Below are positions 9,387 through 19,319 of a DNA stretch of 64,000 nt, one piece after another. Below the pieces are notes generated by a model that was given only the letters and a program-made list of their open reading frames with translations, was not told the DNA's origin and searched no databases. This stretch comes from Kitasatospora paranensis. Lineage in GTDB: Bacteria; Actinomycetota; Actinomycetes; Streptomycetales; Streptomycetaceae. Position 1 is the stretch's first letter, and each line of letters begins with the position of its first letter. The position numbers and the translations under genes are program-made. The stretch spans positions 186,001 through 250,000 of the forward strand of contig NZ_BAABKV010000001.1 of NCBI RefSeq assembly GCF_039544005.1, written 5' to 3'.

Positions 9387-10375
9387 CTCTCCGGCGGGCG
9401 AGAGTGGCCTCGGCCCTGGCCCTGTTTGCCGCATCGGTCCTGTCATCGCCGGCCCAGGCGGATTGGGGCAACGACCCGGGCGGCGGCACACCGACCCCAT
9501 GGTCGATCGAGTCGCACGTCACCCTCACCATGCATGAGAACGGCGCCGAGGGTGGCACGCACCTGGTGTCCTCCGGCGGCAGCTGGGATCCGCCCGCCTG
9601 CTGGTACGAACCCGAGTACACCCCGGAAGGCTTCGACACCGCGTTCCAGGCGCTCCTTCAGCAGCTGGCCGGAACATCCGGAGGCGCGGACGCGCAGAAG
9701 CAGTACGACGCGCTGAAGGCCGACCACGACTTCCACCGCGGCGAGAACGGCGCCTGGTGGGGGATGGTGAAGACCAACGCGGCCTGGGACCTGCCGGTGA
9801 CGACCACCTGTACGCAGAGCCCGGGCATTCGCTGGGTCCCGGCCGGCAACCCTCCGGCCGGGCTGCTCACCGTGACGCCGCAGATGCTGAGCAAGATCGC
9901 CTACGGGGCGACCAAGCTGCCATCGCCCGACGTCGCGCTCTCGCCAGCCGCCGACCGGCAGACCGTCAACCTGCCGACGTTCGTCAGCTTCAGCCGCCCT
10001 CTGCAGTCCGTGTCCGTGACCGCGTCACTGGACTACATGGGCTTCAACATCGCGGCGTCCACCCTGGCGGTGCCCATCTCGCTCGAGATCGACGCCGGTA
10101 CCGACGACGCGTCGCCCCGAACCTGCACCTACCCGTTCACCGCGTCGGGTGGCGGCTACACCGTGGACTCGTCGTCGAGTAGCTGCAACGTCACCTACCT
10201 GCGGTCCTCCAGGGGCGGCACGTACCCGCTGACCGGCCGGGTGAAGTGGAAGGTGACGTGGACCGCCTCCAAGAACCCGAACGCGGCGCCTGCCAACGCG
10301 CTGCCGGACGGTCTGACCGACGCCGCCCCACAGGACGTGGTGGTCAAGGAGATCCAGACCGTGGTCACCCACTGA
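9371..10375 (+). CDS. Secreted protein of unknown function in the Tad locus
   Basis: 334 aa. GTG 9371 lies after GAGAAGGGA and overlaps the lipoprotein gene by 16 bp. Residues 1-31 form a Sec signal peptide ending SSPAQA-DWG. The mature part is Trp, Gly and Thr rich, with four Cys (near WDPPACWY, TTTCTQSPG, PRTCTYPF, SSSCNVTYL) that could form two disulphides, and a beta-rich C-terminal half. I do not recognise an enzyme family. Tight coupling to the lipoprotein and pilin genes suggests a surface partner of the pilus. Confidence 0.6.
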   Translation: MPEGLTLRRARVASALALFAASVLSSPAQADWGNDPGGGTPTPWSIESHVTLTMHENGAEGGTHLVSSGGSWDPPACWYEPEYTPEGFDTAFQALLQQLAGTSGGADAQKQYDALKADHDFHRGENGAWWGMVKTNAAWDLPVTTTCTQSPGIRWVPAGNPPAGLLTVTPQMLSKIAYGATKLPSPDVALSPAADRQTVNLPTFVSFSRPLQSVSVTASLDYMGFNIAASTLAVPISLEIDAGTDDASPRTCTYPFTASGGGYTVDSSSSSCNVTYLRSSRGGTYPLTGRVKWKVTWTASKNPNAAPANALPDGLTDAAPQDVVVKEIQTVVTH

Positions 10376-10415
10376 CCACGCTCCCGCTGGACCGAGCAAC
10401 ACGAAGGACGGACCC

Positions 10416-13400
10416 ATGAGCAAGTCGAAGCCGGCCACGGCCGCCCGCACGACGGGCGACCTGGTGCGCGCCGGCCTGGCCGGCCTGGCCCTGCTCGCGC
10501 TGCTGGCGGCCGTGCCGTGGGGGCTGATCACGTTCATCGGTAACCCCCTGCCCAGCAGCATGCCGACGTGGTCCACCCTCAACCAGTCGGTGGGCACCAC
10601 CGTCATCATCAACACGCTCGCCGTGGTGCTCTGGGCGGTCTGGGCCCAGTTCGCGCTGTGCGTGGCCGTCGAACTCCGCGCCGCGCTCTCGGGGATCGGA
10701 CGCCTGCCGATGCGGGTGCCGGCGGCTGGCGTCAACCAGGCCCTGGCCCGGCAGCTGGTTGCCACCATGCTGCTGGTCAGCGCCGGTGCGCTCATCATCG
10801 GCCAGGCCTCTGCCGCCTCTGCGGCCACCCCCGCTCAGGTGCCGCGGGCAGTTGCAGCGGCCGCCGTCGTGTCGCAGCAGGCCGCCGCGGTGACGACCGC
10901 GGCACCGGCCACAGCGCAGTCCCTGCCGACCTACGTCGTCAAGGCGCCGTCCGAGGGCCACCGCGACAGCCTGTGGCGCATCGCGGAGCAGCACCTGGGT
11001 GACGGCACCCGCTGGTCGGAGATCCAGCAGCTGAACGAGGGACGCCCTCAGCCCGACGGGGGCTCGCTCGGTTCCGACAGCCGGATCCGCCCGGGCTGGA
11101 CGCTCCTGCTTCCGGCCGACGCCGTCGGGGATGACCTGCACCGTTCGACAGCCCAGACCGCCCCCGGCGGGGCGGGCGAGCACCTGGTCACCGTGGCCGA
11201 GGGCGACACCCTGTCCGGCATCGCCGAACGCGAGCTCGGGGACGGCGACAAGTACCCGCTGCTGCTGGAGGCCACGAAGGTCCTGGTGCAGCCCGATGGA
11301 TCGCACCTGAGCGACCCGGACGAGCTGTTCCCCGGCGAGAAGATCGTGATTCCCGCCCCGGCCACCGCCACGCCGCCTGCGACGGCGCCGGCCGCTCAGC
11401 CGCCGGCCACGACCACTCCCGCTCAGACGCCCGCCCCGGACGCCACGGCCTCACCGAAGCTGGCCTCGCCCGCACCGACCGCGCCCGCGGAGGCCCCCAC
11501 TGCTGCACCGGCAGCCGGCCCGGCGCAGATCCCGACCACCACGCAGCCGGCCCAGCACCCAATCGCAGAACCCGAGCACGCCCAGAGCGCGGCCGCCGAC
11601 AACAGCAGCGACACCGTGCGCAACCTGGCCGTCGGCGGCGCGATCCTCGCCGCCGGCGTCCTGGCTAGCATCGGCCTGCGCCGCCTCCTGCAGCAGCGCC
11701 GCCGCAAGCCCACTCGCCGCATCCCCATGCCCGCCGGCGAGTCTGCAGGCCTGGAGCGACAGCTGCGCGCGACCACCAACCCGACCGGCCTGGCCCTGCT
11801 GGACCGCTCACTGCGGTCGATGGCCGCCCGCGCCGCCCACCTGGGCCAAGAGGTCCCGCAGCTCGAGGCCGTACGCGTCAGCGGGGATGCCGTCGAGCTG
11901 TACCTGGCTGCCCCGGCCGCACCGATCGCCCCGTTCACCGCCGCCGAGGAGGACACGGCGCTGTGGCGCTGCGGTTCCTCCACCCGCAACACCACCCTGC
12001 TGAGCGCCGAGGAAGCCGCCCGCACCCCGGCCCCCTACCCGACCCTGGTCAGCCTCGGCCACACCCCCGAAGGCGACCCGGTCCTGGTCGACCTGGAGAC
12101 CGTGGGGCTGCTCTCCCTGGACGGATCCGACGGCGACGTCCTCGCGGTGCTGCGCGCTTTCAGCGTCGAGCTGGCCAACAGCATGCTCGCCGACGACCGT
12201 CTGCTGCTGCTCGCCGGCGTCGGCGAGCAGCTCGCCGAGCTCTACCCCGCGCACGCGGACTACTACGAGATGCTGCCCGAGGCCCTGGCCACGCTCGCCT
12301 CCCAGGACGCGTTCCAGCGCCAGGCCCTCGAAGAGGGCGGGCACTCCTCCCTGCGGGCCGCCCGTGTCAGCGACCCGGCCGCCGGCGACGCCTGGACCCC
12401 GCACATCCTGATCAGCACCGCCGAACCGGCCGCACCGCAGGCGGAGCAGCTGATCGACATCCTCCGTGCGCAGCCGAGGACGTCGATCGGCGTTATCGCG
12501 GGCAACCGCACCGATCTGCCGGTGGAGACCGGCTGGCGTATCCCGGCCGAGGCCGGCCTCGAGGTCGAGATCGACGGCCTCCCCTTCACTGTGATCCTCC
12601 AGCGCATCGAGCCGGACGCCTACCGGCATCTGGTGGACGTCCTGGCCACCGCCGAGCGGCGCGACACGCTCCCGGCTCCGGCCTGGACCCGGCCGACCAC
12701 CACCACGGTGGCCGCCGAACCAACCGAGACCGAGGACGGCGCCGACCAGGGCACGGAGATGGGCGAGGAGCCGGTGCTCGTCGGGGCTGACGCCGCGACC
12801 GGGTCCGCGCTCGCCGCCCAGGTCACCTACACCGTCGGCCCCCGGCCGTCGCGCTGGGGCCGTCCACGATTCCGGTCACCGTCACCGTGCCGGTCGCGCT
12901 GGCCACGAACACCGGCGCGGCACCCGCCCTACCGGGCCCGCTCCCTGCGGCCGCAGGCGCCGCCGGCTCCTCCCGGGAGCCGCAGGACCTGGACCTGATC
13001 GCCGAGAAGGACGAGCAGGAGCAGCGCGCCCGCGCCGCAGCCTCAATCAGTGCCGCCGGCGCGGACGAAGCCGACCAGGAAGAGGATGCGGACCCCGATG
13101 AGGATGTCTTCGGCCTGGCCGGCACCGAAGACGACGAGGATCCGGACTGGGGCGAGGACGAGAAGGACCTCGACGCCCTGATCGCCCGCTACACCCAGGA
13201 CGCTGACGACGAGCAGGGCGCCGAGCAGGCAGAGGACCACGGCGGAGTCCGGGACGCAGAGCCGGACGCCGAGCAGCAGGCCGCGGAGGATGGGGAGGAC
13301 GACACTGTGGTCGGTGCCGAGGCGCAGCCGGTCACCGTCCCGAGCCCGGCCCCGACTGGTGCGAACGCGCGGGTCAGCCACCGCTTGCACAACTCCTCTG

Positions 13401-14188
13401 CGGTCCTGGCTGCGCTCACCGCCGACGCCGCGGAGCCATCCATCCCGTACGTCCGGCTGCTGGGGCGCGTCGAGGTCCTCGGTCTGGGCAGCGGCAAGCA
13501 GCAGGACTCGCGGCGCCGTCAGCTCACCGAAGTGGCGGCCTGGCTCGTCCTGAACCCCGGCAGCAGCCGCCTGGAGTTCGACGAGGCCATGTGGCCCGGA
13601 GCCCGGGTGGACAACCAGGCCCGCAACACCTTGATGTCACGGGCCCGACGATGGCTCGGCAACAAGCCGGACGGCAGCCCCTACCTGCCCCCCATCACCG
13701 AGGGCGTGTACGGGCTCGACCTAGCGGTGACCTGCGACTGGGCGCAGTTCCAGGAGCTCTACCGGACCGGCCACCACGGCAGCGGCCTGGACGCGGACAT
13801 CGCGCTCGCCCAGGCGCTCGCCCTGGTCCGCGGCAGGCCCTTCGCCGGCACCCTGGCCACCAAGTACAACTGGAACGAGGCCTGGGTCCAGGAGATGATC
13901 TCCGCGATCGAAGACGCCGCACACGAGCTCGCCCAGCGGCGCCTGGCCGAGCGGGACCACCGGGCGGCCGCGATGGCCGCCGCCCGCGGCCTGGAGGCCA
14001 TTCCGGAGAGCGAACTGCTCTACCGCGACCTCTTCGAGGTCCACGCTGCCTCCGGGGACCGCGAGAGCCTGGAGCGCGCCGCGCGCCGACTGCACGACCT
14101 GAACGAAGAACTCGGCGTAGACCCGGAGGAGGAGACCGTCGAACTGCTCGAGACGCTGCTGAAGGGACGCCGTACCGCAACCGCTTGA
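10416..14188 (+). CDS. Membrane-spanning LysM-BTAD transcriptional regulator, frameshift in a C5 run
   Basis: About 1257 aa when one C is restored at 12839-12843 (VTYTVG-P-PAVALGPST). Order: basic N-terminus; three hydrophobic helices (about residues 16-43, 62-88, 108-132); two LysM-type peptidoglycan-binding repeats (about 176-230, DSLWRIAEQHLGDG; about 258-308, GDTLSGIAERELGDG); a Pro/Ala/Thr linker; a fourth helix (about 402-424); a long cytoplasmic region with an acidic stretch; then a winged-helix/OmpR-like domain from about 1010 (VRLLGRVEVLGLG) and a BTAD domain (about 1108-1250). The helix count places LysM outside and BTAD inside. BTAD/SARP proteins activate transcription, so it is a good candidate for coupling wall state to expression of the upstream pilus genes; the target is inference. 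Confidence 0.8.
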
Positions 14189-14331
14189 TCAAGTCCCGCC
14201 GCAGGCACGCTGGACATGACGTCTCGTCGATTCGTCATCGCTCGGCGGTCACACCGGGCTCGACCGCGCCATCTATGGAGGGCGACAGGCGCCGCGTGCG
14301 CACTGACGACGACAGGGAGAACAGGGAGCGC

Positions 14332-16089
14332 ATGGAGCCCATCTCAGGGGAACTGGAGCACCGCACCGATCCGTTGGAGCTCACCGCCACATCACCGAGC
14401 GGCCGTGGAGGGCGCACGGCACAGAAGCCGCGTCGGGGCGAGAAGGCGTTGCTGGGCGCCATCGTGGCCGGGTCCGGTGTGATCGCGGGCATCGGTTTCA
14501 CCGGAAGCTACGCGGCGGTGCGCCGCCTGGCCCAGGAGAAGGGATTCTCCTGGTTCTCGTATGCCTTCCCGGTCGGTGTGGACGTCGGGATCGCGGTCAT
14601 CCTGGCGCTGGACGTGTACCTGACGTGGAAGAAGATGGCCTTCTGGCCCCTGCGCATGATCGCGTGGATACTGACGGCCGGGACCATCGCCTTCAACGCC
14701 TCCGTCAGCTGGCCGGACCCCGTGGGCACGACCATGCATGCTCTGATCCCGGTCCTCTTCGTGATCGTGGTGGAGGCGGCTCGCCACGTGGTGCGCCGTA
14801 CCGCTGATCTCGCCGACGACCGGCACATGGACTCGATCCGATGGTGGCGCTGGGCGCTGTCACCGGTGGGGACCTTCCGCATGTGGCGCCGGATGAAGCT
14901 GTGGGAGATCCGTTCCTACGACGAGGTCGTGCGGCTGGAGCGCGCCCGTGTGCTGTACCGGAAAGAGCTGCGTATCCGGTACGGCCGCAGCTGGCGATCC
15001 AACGCCCCGATTGAGGCTCTGCGGACGTTGCGGATGGCTGGCTACGGCATCTGGACCGAGGCGATGCACCAGGTCCTCGTCGACGCTCCTGAGCTGCCCT
15101 CAGGTGACCGGCCCGTGGAGGCGCTGCCGGCGGAGAAGACGGTGGTGGAGCGGATTCCTGTGAGTGCCGCGTCGGACCTCGTGGCTCCCGCGCCTTCGCC
15201 GGCTCTGTCCCCGATCGCCTCTGCTTCGGCCCGCCAGGAGTCCGATGCAGGGGTGGTGATCGCGGTGGGAGGAGGCGAGCCGGCCGCTGATGCCTCTCGT
15301 GCTGCGGCCGTCGACTTCCCGGCCGCGGGTGGCCCGTTGCCCATCGCAGAGGATGCCGCCGCTCGGCACGCACGGTGGGAAGCAGGGACGGTGGAGTCGT
15401 CCTCCGCAGCTGGGCATGAGTTCGTCTCCGCGTTGCCGGTTCGGGACGTCAAGTCGGTCCCTCCCGGATGGCAGGAGCTGGCCACGTCAGGGGCGCTGGT
15501 TGACGGTGCGCCAGCCGCAGCGGTGCTCCGCGCCGAGTACGAGCGCGACCCGGGCGCCGACCCGGGCGGCCTGCTGCAGGTGATCCAGTCGCTCACGGCA
15601 CCTCTTCCGTCAGCAGTGGAGCTGCACGGGCCGCCGCGGCGTGTCTCGGCGCCGGATGCCGAGGAGATGACGCCGTTCGCTCCGGCTCCGATCCAGCGCA
15701 GCAGCTCGGCTCACCTCCGTGTCGAGCAACCGCAACCGCTGGAGGGCCCGCACGATCCGCCTGCCGCCGAGCCGGAGCCTGCACCGCTGAGCTCGGAGTC
15801 GGAGCGCGAGTCGCGAGCAGAGCAGCAAGTCGACGGCAGGCCCCTCTCGAAGAAGGACCGGGCTCGTCTGATCTACGAACAGCACCAGCGCGAAGGACGG
15901 GAGCTGTCCCGAGGAACCCTCGCCCGGCTTGCCGGATACGCCCACGAGGGCAGCGCACGCACGGTCTACAAGGAGCTTGAGGACGAGCTCGGCCCCATCG
16001 TGGCCCGGCCCGGCGGGCACGTAACGGGAGAGCTCGCCGCCGCCAGCGCCGGGGCGAAGCTGCCCAGCCGCCCAGAGCCCATTCGGTGA
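14332..16089 (+). CDS. DUF2637 membrane protein with a C-terminal helix-turn-helix-like domain
   Basis: 585 aa. Four membrane helices in the first 160 residues (nt 14446-14530, 14548-14625, 14641-14710, 14730-14800) form a DUF2637 domain, known from Streptomyces spread/transfer (Spd-like) proteins. A conserved basic stretch (RRMKLWEIRSYDEVVRLERARVL) follows, then a low-complexity linker and a domain near residues 506-553 (LSKKDRARLIYEQHQ, GTLARLAGYAHEGSARTVYKEL) resembling a helix-turn-helix. ATG 14332 has AGGGAG close upstream; an upstream ATG at 14275 is possible. It follows the LysM-BTAD gene by 143 bp. Its function is unknown; a membrane-tethered DNA-binding role is inference. Confidence 0.7.
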   Translation: MEPISGELEHRTDPLELTATSPSGRGGRTAQKPRRGEKALLGAIVAGSGVIAGIGFTGSYAAVRRLAQEKGFSWFSYAFPVGVDVGIAVILALDVYLTWKKMAFWPLRMIAWILTAGTIAFNASVSWPDPVGTTMHALIPVLFVIVVEAARHVVRRTADLADDRHMDSIRWWRWALSPVGTFRMWRRMKLWEIRSYDEVVRLERARVLYRKELRIRYGRSWRSNAPIEALRTLRMAGYGIWTEAMHQVLVDAPELPSGDRPVEALPAEKTVVERIPVSAASDLVAPAPSPALSPIASASARQESDAGVVIAVGGGEPAADASRAAAVDFPAAGGPLPIAEDAAARHARWEAGTVESSSAAGHEFVSALPVRDVKSVPPGWQELATSGALVDGAPAAAVLRAEYERDPGADPGGLLQVIQSLTAPLPSAVELHGPPRRVSAPDAEEMTPFAPAPIQRSSSAHLRVEQPQPLEGPHDPPAAEPEPAPLSSESERESRAEQQVDGRPLSKKDRARLIYEQHQREGRELSRGTLARLAGYAHEGSARTVYKELEDELGPIVARPGGHVTGELAAASAGAKLPSRPEPIR

Positions 16090-16392
16090 CGCTCTCCGAA
16101 GCGGAACGGCGTACTGGCGTTCTCCGAGAACGGCCGCCATCCTCCAGATGCAGCAGGCAGCGGGGTGCCGTTCTCCTCAGTGTGGCGGGCGATGCGCGCT
16201 GGTGGCCGGCCGGGTGGCCGGGAGCGGCTCGCTCTGGAGGTCCGTGGCCTGCGAGGCTGTAAATCTGTGATCCGTGGAACTGACGGGACGCCAGGCCCGT
16301 TCCGATCGCGGGTCAGCGTAGGTCTCGTTCGATACCTATCACCGAGTGCCGGCCCGGCACGGGTGCCCCAGGGCCGACATAAGGAGCTTTCG
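16090..16392. other. Intergenic region, no gene seen
   Basis: About 300 bp between the convergent ends of the DUF2637 gene and the NUDIX gene. Short inverted pieces such as TTCTCCGAGAA near 16120 are present but no convincing terminator, RNA gene or ORF. Confidence 0.4.
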
Positions 16393-16860
16393 TCAGCGGA
16401 CGACGGGGATGTCGCCGGAGCGCCAGTCGTTCACTCGTTTGCGGATGCTTGGAACCATCGGTAGTGCCTCGACTTGTTTCGGGGTGAACCATGCGACGTC
16501 GGTGGATTCGTTGCTGGTGCTGAGCTGCCCGCCGATGGGCCGGCCGAGGAGGCAGATGGAGAACTCCTGGCGGATTTCACCGTCGTCGTAGGCGAAGACG
16601 TGGCCCGGGTCGGTGTAGGTACCGACGATACCCATGATCTCGATGTCGATGCCGGTTTCCTCGCGAGTTTCCCGGATTCCGCAGCCGGCGAGTGATTCGC
16701 CGAGGTCCATCTTGCCGCCCGGAAGTGCCCACATGCCGTTGTCGGTGCGGCGCTGGAGGAGAACTCGGCCCTCGTGGTCGACGACGACCACGGAGGCAGC
16801 TGGGACCAGGCTGTTCGCCTTCGGGGCGTTCGGGTCGTTCTCAAAGTCACGCCGTGGCAT
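16393..16860 (-). CDS. NUDIX hydrolase
   Basis: 155 aa. The Nudix box is complete: G-G-K-M-D-L-G-E-S-L-A ending R-E-T-R-E-E-T-G-I, the metal-binding helix that cleaves nucleoside diphosphates linked to another moiety. Substrate cannot be read from sequence; such small proteins often clean up oxidised nucleotides or NDP-sugars. ATG 16860 (MPRRDFEND) is chosen because it lies within the end of the upstream regulator, whose stop is at 16847-16849, giving a 14-bp overlap. The gene probably forms a two-gene operon with that regulator. Confidence 0.8.
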   Translation of the reverse strand: MPRRDFENDPNAPKANSLVPAASVVVVDHEGRVLLQRRTDNGMWALPGGKMDLGESLAGCGIRETREETGIDIEIMGIVGTYTDPGHVFAYDDGEIRQEFSICLLGRPIGGQLSTSNESTDVAWFTPKQVEALPMVPSIRKRVNDWRSGDIPVVR

Positions 16861-17610
16861 GCTCCACCTCCGAGTTCGTCCATACGTCGCGGCCGCGGCC
16901 CCACAGCCCCTCGACATGGTCCAAGTACCGGTCGAATACGCCGTTGTCCTGAGCCCGGCGGAGGTGCATCATCGGGGCGTCGTGCCCGACTCTACCTGGC
17001 AAGAGGGGCGTCACGATCATGTCACTGTCGAAGCGGAAGACCGACAGGGGGCGTGGCCGGTCTCGAATCGAGCTTCGATGTTCGGCACATCGCGGAGCTT
17101 CCTGAGCTCAGCCAGTGTCACCTCGATCCGGGTGGACAGGGTGAGCGGTACAGCTTCTTCGCTTTCGCGCTGGCGGGTGACGGTGGATGCCGGGTCACCG
17201 AGAATGAAGCGGATCCGGCAGCCCGAGGCGGCCTTCCTGCGCAGAACCTCACCGAGTCGTGCCTGCTCCAGCCAGAGGAAGTAATTGGTGTAGCCAGCGA
17301 ACACCAGGTCGCTCTCCGCCCGGCGGATCAGCTGTGCCCACAGCGATGTTGGCGCAGCGGATCGGTATGGATAGAGCTGGACCAGTTCTCGGTCGGGTCC
17401 GGACTTCACCAGGGTCTGCACGGCTGGCCAGAGCACGGTTTCCTCCTCATCGAGGGCTCGGCTGGCCGCTGCACGGTGCCGAGCGTGGGGCACGCGTGCG
17501 GGGTTGCTGACCCATCGTCCGATGGTTTTCGGGTCGACACCTACTGCACGCGCGAGCAGAGCTTCGGTCATGTTCGCACGAGCCATGGCCCGCCTCAGAG
17601 GTTCATTCAC
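16847..17610 (-). CDS. XRE-family regulator with DUF5919-like C-terminus, frameshift in a G5 run
   Basis: 254 aa when restored. An N-terminal helix-turn-helix (RRAMARANMTEALLARAVGVDPKTIGRWV) is followed by a domain that starts YPYRSAAPTSLW and contains SDLVFAGYTNYFLWLEQ and IRFILGDP, the DUF5919 pattern of streptomycete XRE regulators. One missing base in the run at 17047-17051 joins FETGHAP to LSVFRFDSDMIVTP and gives a stop overlapping the NUDIX start. Start GTG 17610 is preceded by GAAGGGG. Many such regulators pair with a NUDIX or a small downstream protein, as here. The effector is unknown. Confidence 0.75.
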
Positions 17611-17784
17611 GGGGTACCCCTTCAGGTCTGCAAGGACGAGTAAAGGTGTACCAGCAAAACGTTCCAAACGTCCCTGGAACGGAGTAGGACGTCCTCGATT
17701 TCCGTCCGATGATCGGTATGTGACGGGCTATCAGCAGAACGTAGTGATTGCCAGGGTTGAGGCCGACAAGGCCAGGGAGGTGTC

Positions 17785-18225
17785 GTGCTTCCGCTGACGA
17801 ACGAGTTCGACGTTCAGGGCCGGGGTGACGCGGCGCGGGACGCTCGGGACCGGGTGGTGTGCATGCTGCAGGACTGGCGCCTGCCGCTGTCGGAGGAGAT
17901 TCTCCAAGCCGTCCGGTTGTGTACCTCCGAGCTCGTGGCCAATGCCGTGGAGCATGGTGGTGGCACCTGCCGGGTCCGGGCCTCCTGGACCGGCAGTCAC
18001 CTGCGGGTGGACGTCATCGACACCTCCGAGGCAGTCCCCAACGCCGATCGGCCCGCATGGGACGCCATCCGGGGTCGCGGCATGCTGCTGGTGGACGCCC
18101 TCGCGACGACGTGGGGCTGGGAGCCGAGAGGCGACGGCAAGACCGTCTACGCGCTGTTCGCCCAGGACGCCCCGGCAGAACCCGGGGCCCAGCCGGCACC
18201 CGCGCCCGCTCTGGCGGCCGGGTGA
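17785..18225 (+). CDS. HATPase_c anti-sigma-regulatory-type ATP-binding protein
   Basis: 146 aa, a single GHKL ATPase domain without a kinase dimerisation domain. N-box TSELVANAVEHG (about residues 48-59), D-x-S/T after VDVID, and GRGMLLVDALA (G1/G2 region) are visible. Streptomycetes encode many such RsbW-like proteins; some bind sigma or anti-sigma-antagonist partners, most have no assigned partner. GTG 17785 follows GGGAGG. It begins a stack of four overlapping small genes and is divergent from the XRE-NUDIX pair, a common streptomycete arrangement. Confidence 0.75.
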   Translation: MLPLTNEFDVQGRGDAARDARDRVVCMLQDWRLPLSEEILQAVRLCTSELVANAVEHGGGTCRVRASWTGSHLRVDVIDTSEAVPNADRPAWDAIRGRGMLLVDALATTWGWEPRGDGKTVYALFAQDAPAEPGAQPAPAPALAAG

Positions 18226-18401
18226 GCGAGATGCGGGTCCGCGTGTACGGGCGAGGGCCCGACGGCAAGGAGACCGAGATCCTCCCTGAGGCCGTGTTCA
18301 CCGGCAGCAACAACCCCTACGCCTACCACCCCGCGGCGGCGTTCGCGCTGTGCGAATGCGACTTACCCCAGTGCCCCTCGAAGATCGGACGACTCCGTTG
18401 A
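18222..18401 (+). CDS. Small conserved-type hypothetical protein
   Basis: 59 aa, GTG 18222 overlapping the HATPase stop (GTGA); ATG 18231 is an alternative. It ends in CECDLPQCP, a Cys cluster that could bind metal. Not recognised as a named family. Coupling to the HATPase gene argues it is real and translated. Confidence 0.5.
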   Translation: MSEMRVRVYGRGPDGKETEILPEAVFTGSNNPYAYHPAAAFALCECDLPQCPSKIGRLR

Positions 18402-18688
18402 GACCGTTGACGCCCCTTGCCAGTTCCGGCCTGGTGATCGGATGCCGGCTGACCGTCTGGACGATGCGGATCGACAACGAGCCCTATCCCGCGCAGCGCC
18501 ACCTCCTCGCCTGCCTCGGCGAGTCCGAGGACGGCGTGCGGTGTCAGGAGCACTCCGGGGAGCGGGAGACCTTCGAGGACGCCAAGCGGTGGGCCGCCGG
18601 CCACACCCGCCTTCACCCGGACCACCGCAGGTTCTCACAGCTCTCGGAGCTCGCCTGGGTGATGGTGCCCGACGAGGAGCCGGAATGA
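18398..18688 (+). CDS. Small protein resembling DUF7848-type streptomycete proteins
   Basis: Up to 96 aa. The core has the order C-x8-C between LLACLGESEDGVRCQ, then FEDAKRWAAGHTRLHPDHRRF and a final LAWVMVP, reminiscent of small DUF7848-like proteins found in accessory gene stacks of Streptomyces. The start is uncertain: TTG 18398 overlaps the previous stop, GTG 18437 and ATG 18464 are alternatives. Its stop overlaps the next ATG. Function unknown. Confidence 0.5.
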   Translation: MRPLTPLASSGLVIGCRLTVWTMRIDNEPYPAQRHLLACLGESEDGVRCQEHSGERETFEDAKRWAAGHTRLHPDHRRFSQLSELAWVMVPDEEPE

Positions 18689-18999
18689 CGATCGAGTCGG
18701 GCATCCTCCCGGACATCCCGCCGGGCCTGCCCTGGGCATCCGGAATGTGCTGCGAGCGCCTCCAGGTCCGAGACGTCACCCCGCACGGGACCGCGACCTT
18801 GGACGGCGTCAGCGTCGCTCTGTCGATCTGCCCGTTCTGCCTCGCCCACCACCGGCACAGCATCCGCGTGGTCGACCGCTACCAGCGCATGACCACGGCC
18901 GCCGGTCTTCGCTCCCACCGGATCGAGGCCGGGGCCCGCGCACGAGCCCGCCTCATCCAGGCCCGAAGACGCCGCGGACTCCACCCCGCGGCCCACTAG
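18685..18999 (+). CDS. Small hypothetical protein with a CPFC motif
   Basis: 104 aa. ATG 18685 overlaps the previous stop (ATGA). MCCERLQVRDV and ICPFCLAHHRH look like a zinc-binding module, followed by a strongly basic C-terminal helix (RARARLIQARRRRGL). Last member of the overlapping stack; a DNA- or RNA-binding role is possible but unproven. Confidence 0.5.
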   Translation: MTIESGILPDIPPGLPWASGMCCERLQVRDVTPHGTATLDGVSVALSICPFCLAHHRHSIRVVDRYQRMTTAAGLRSHRIEAGARARARLIQARRRRGLHPAAH

Positions 19000-19319
19000 A
19001 CCGCCCGCTCTGGCTACCCCGGCAGGGCCTCCCCCGTCCATGGGGTCCGAGCTCCACAGCGCCTTCGCGCGCCGCCACACCAGCCGCAGCTCGGCAACCG
19101 TGGGCACCGGCTCCCGGTCGGCAGCGGGTCGATACCCGTGCGGTTGGCCAGGTCATGATCATGAGTCACGGCCGTGATCGTAGGCTGCGAGCGGCCCTGC
19201 ATCGCCCGGCACGCCCAAGGAACGAAGGACACGACGGTCGCGGGCATGCGACCGACCGCCCCGGCACGGGCCGCTCTCCGGACAAGCCGTCGGACATCTG
19301 CGCGGGCGCAGCGGCAAGA
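19000..19319. other. No gene identified
   Basis: About 320 bp after the small-gene stack. ORFs on both strands have poor third-position bias and no family likeness. I see no RNA gene or strong hairpin. Confidence 0.35.

Noticed and set aside
10416..16089. Conjugative or plasmid-transfer locus, suggested by DUF2637
   Set aside because: No FtsK/TraB-type translocase, Rep protein or integrase nearby; the neighbours are clearly Tad pilus genes.
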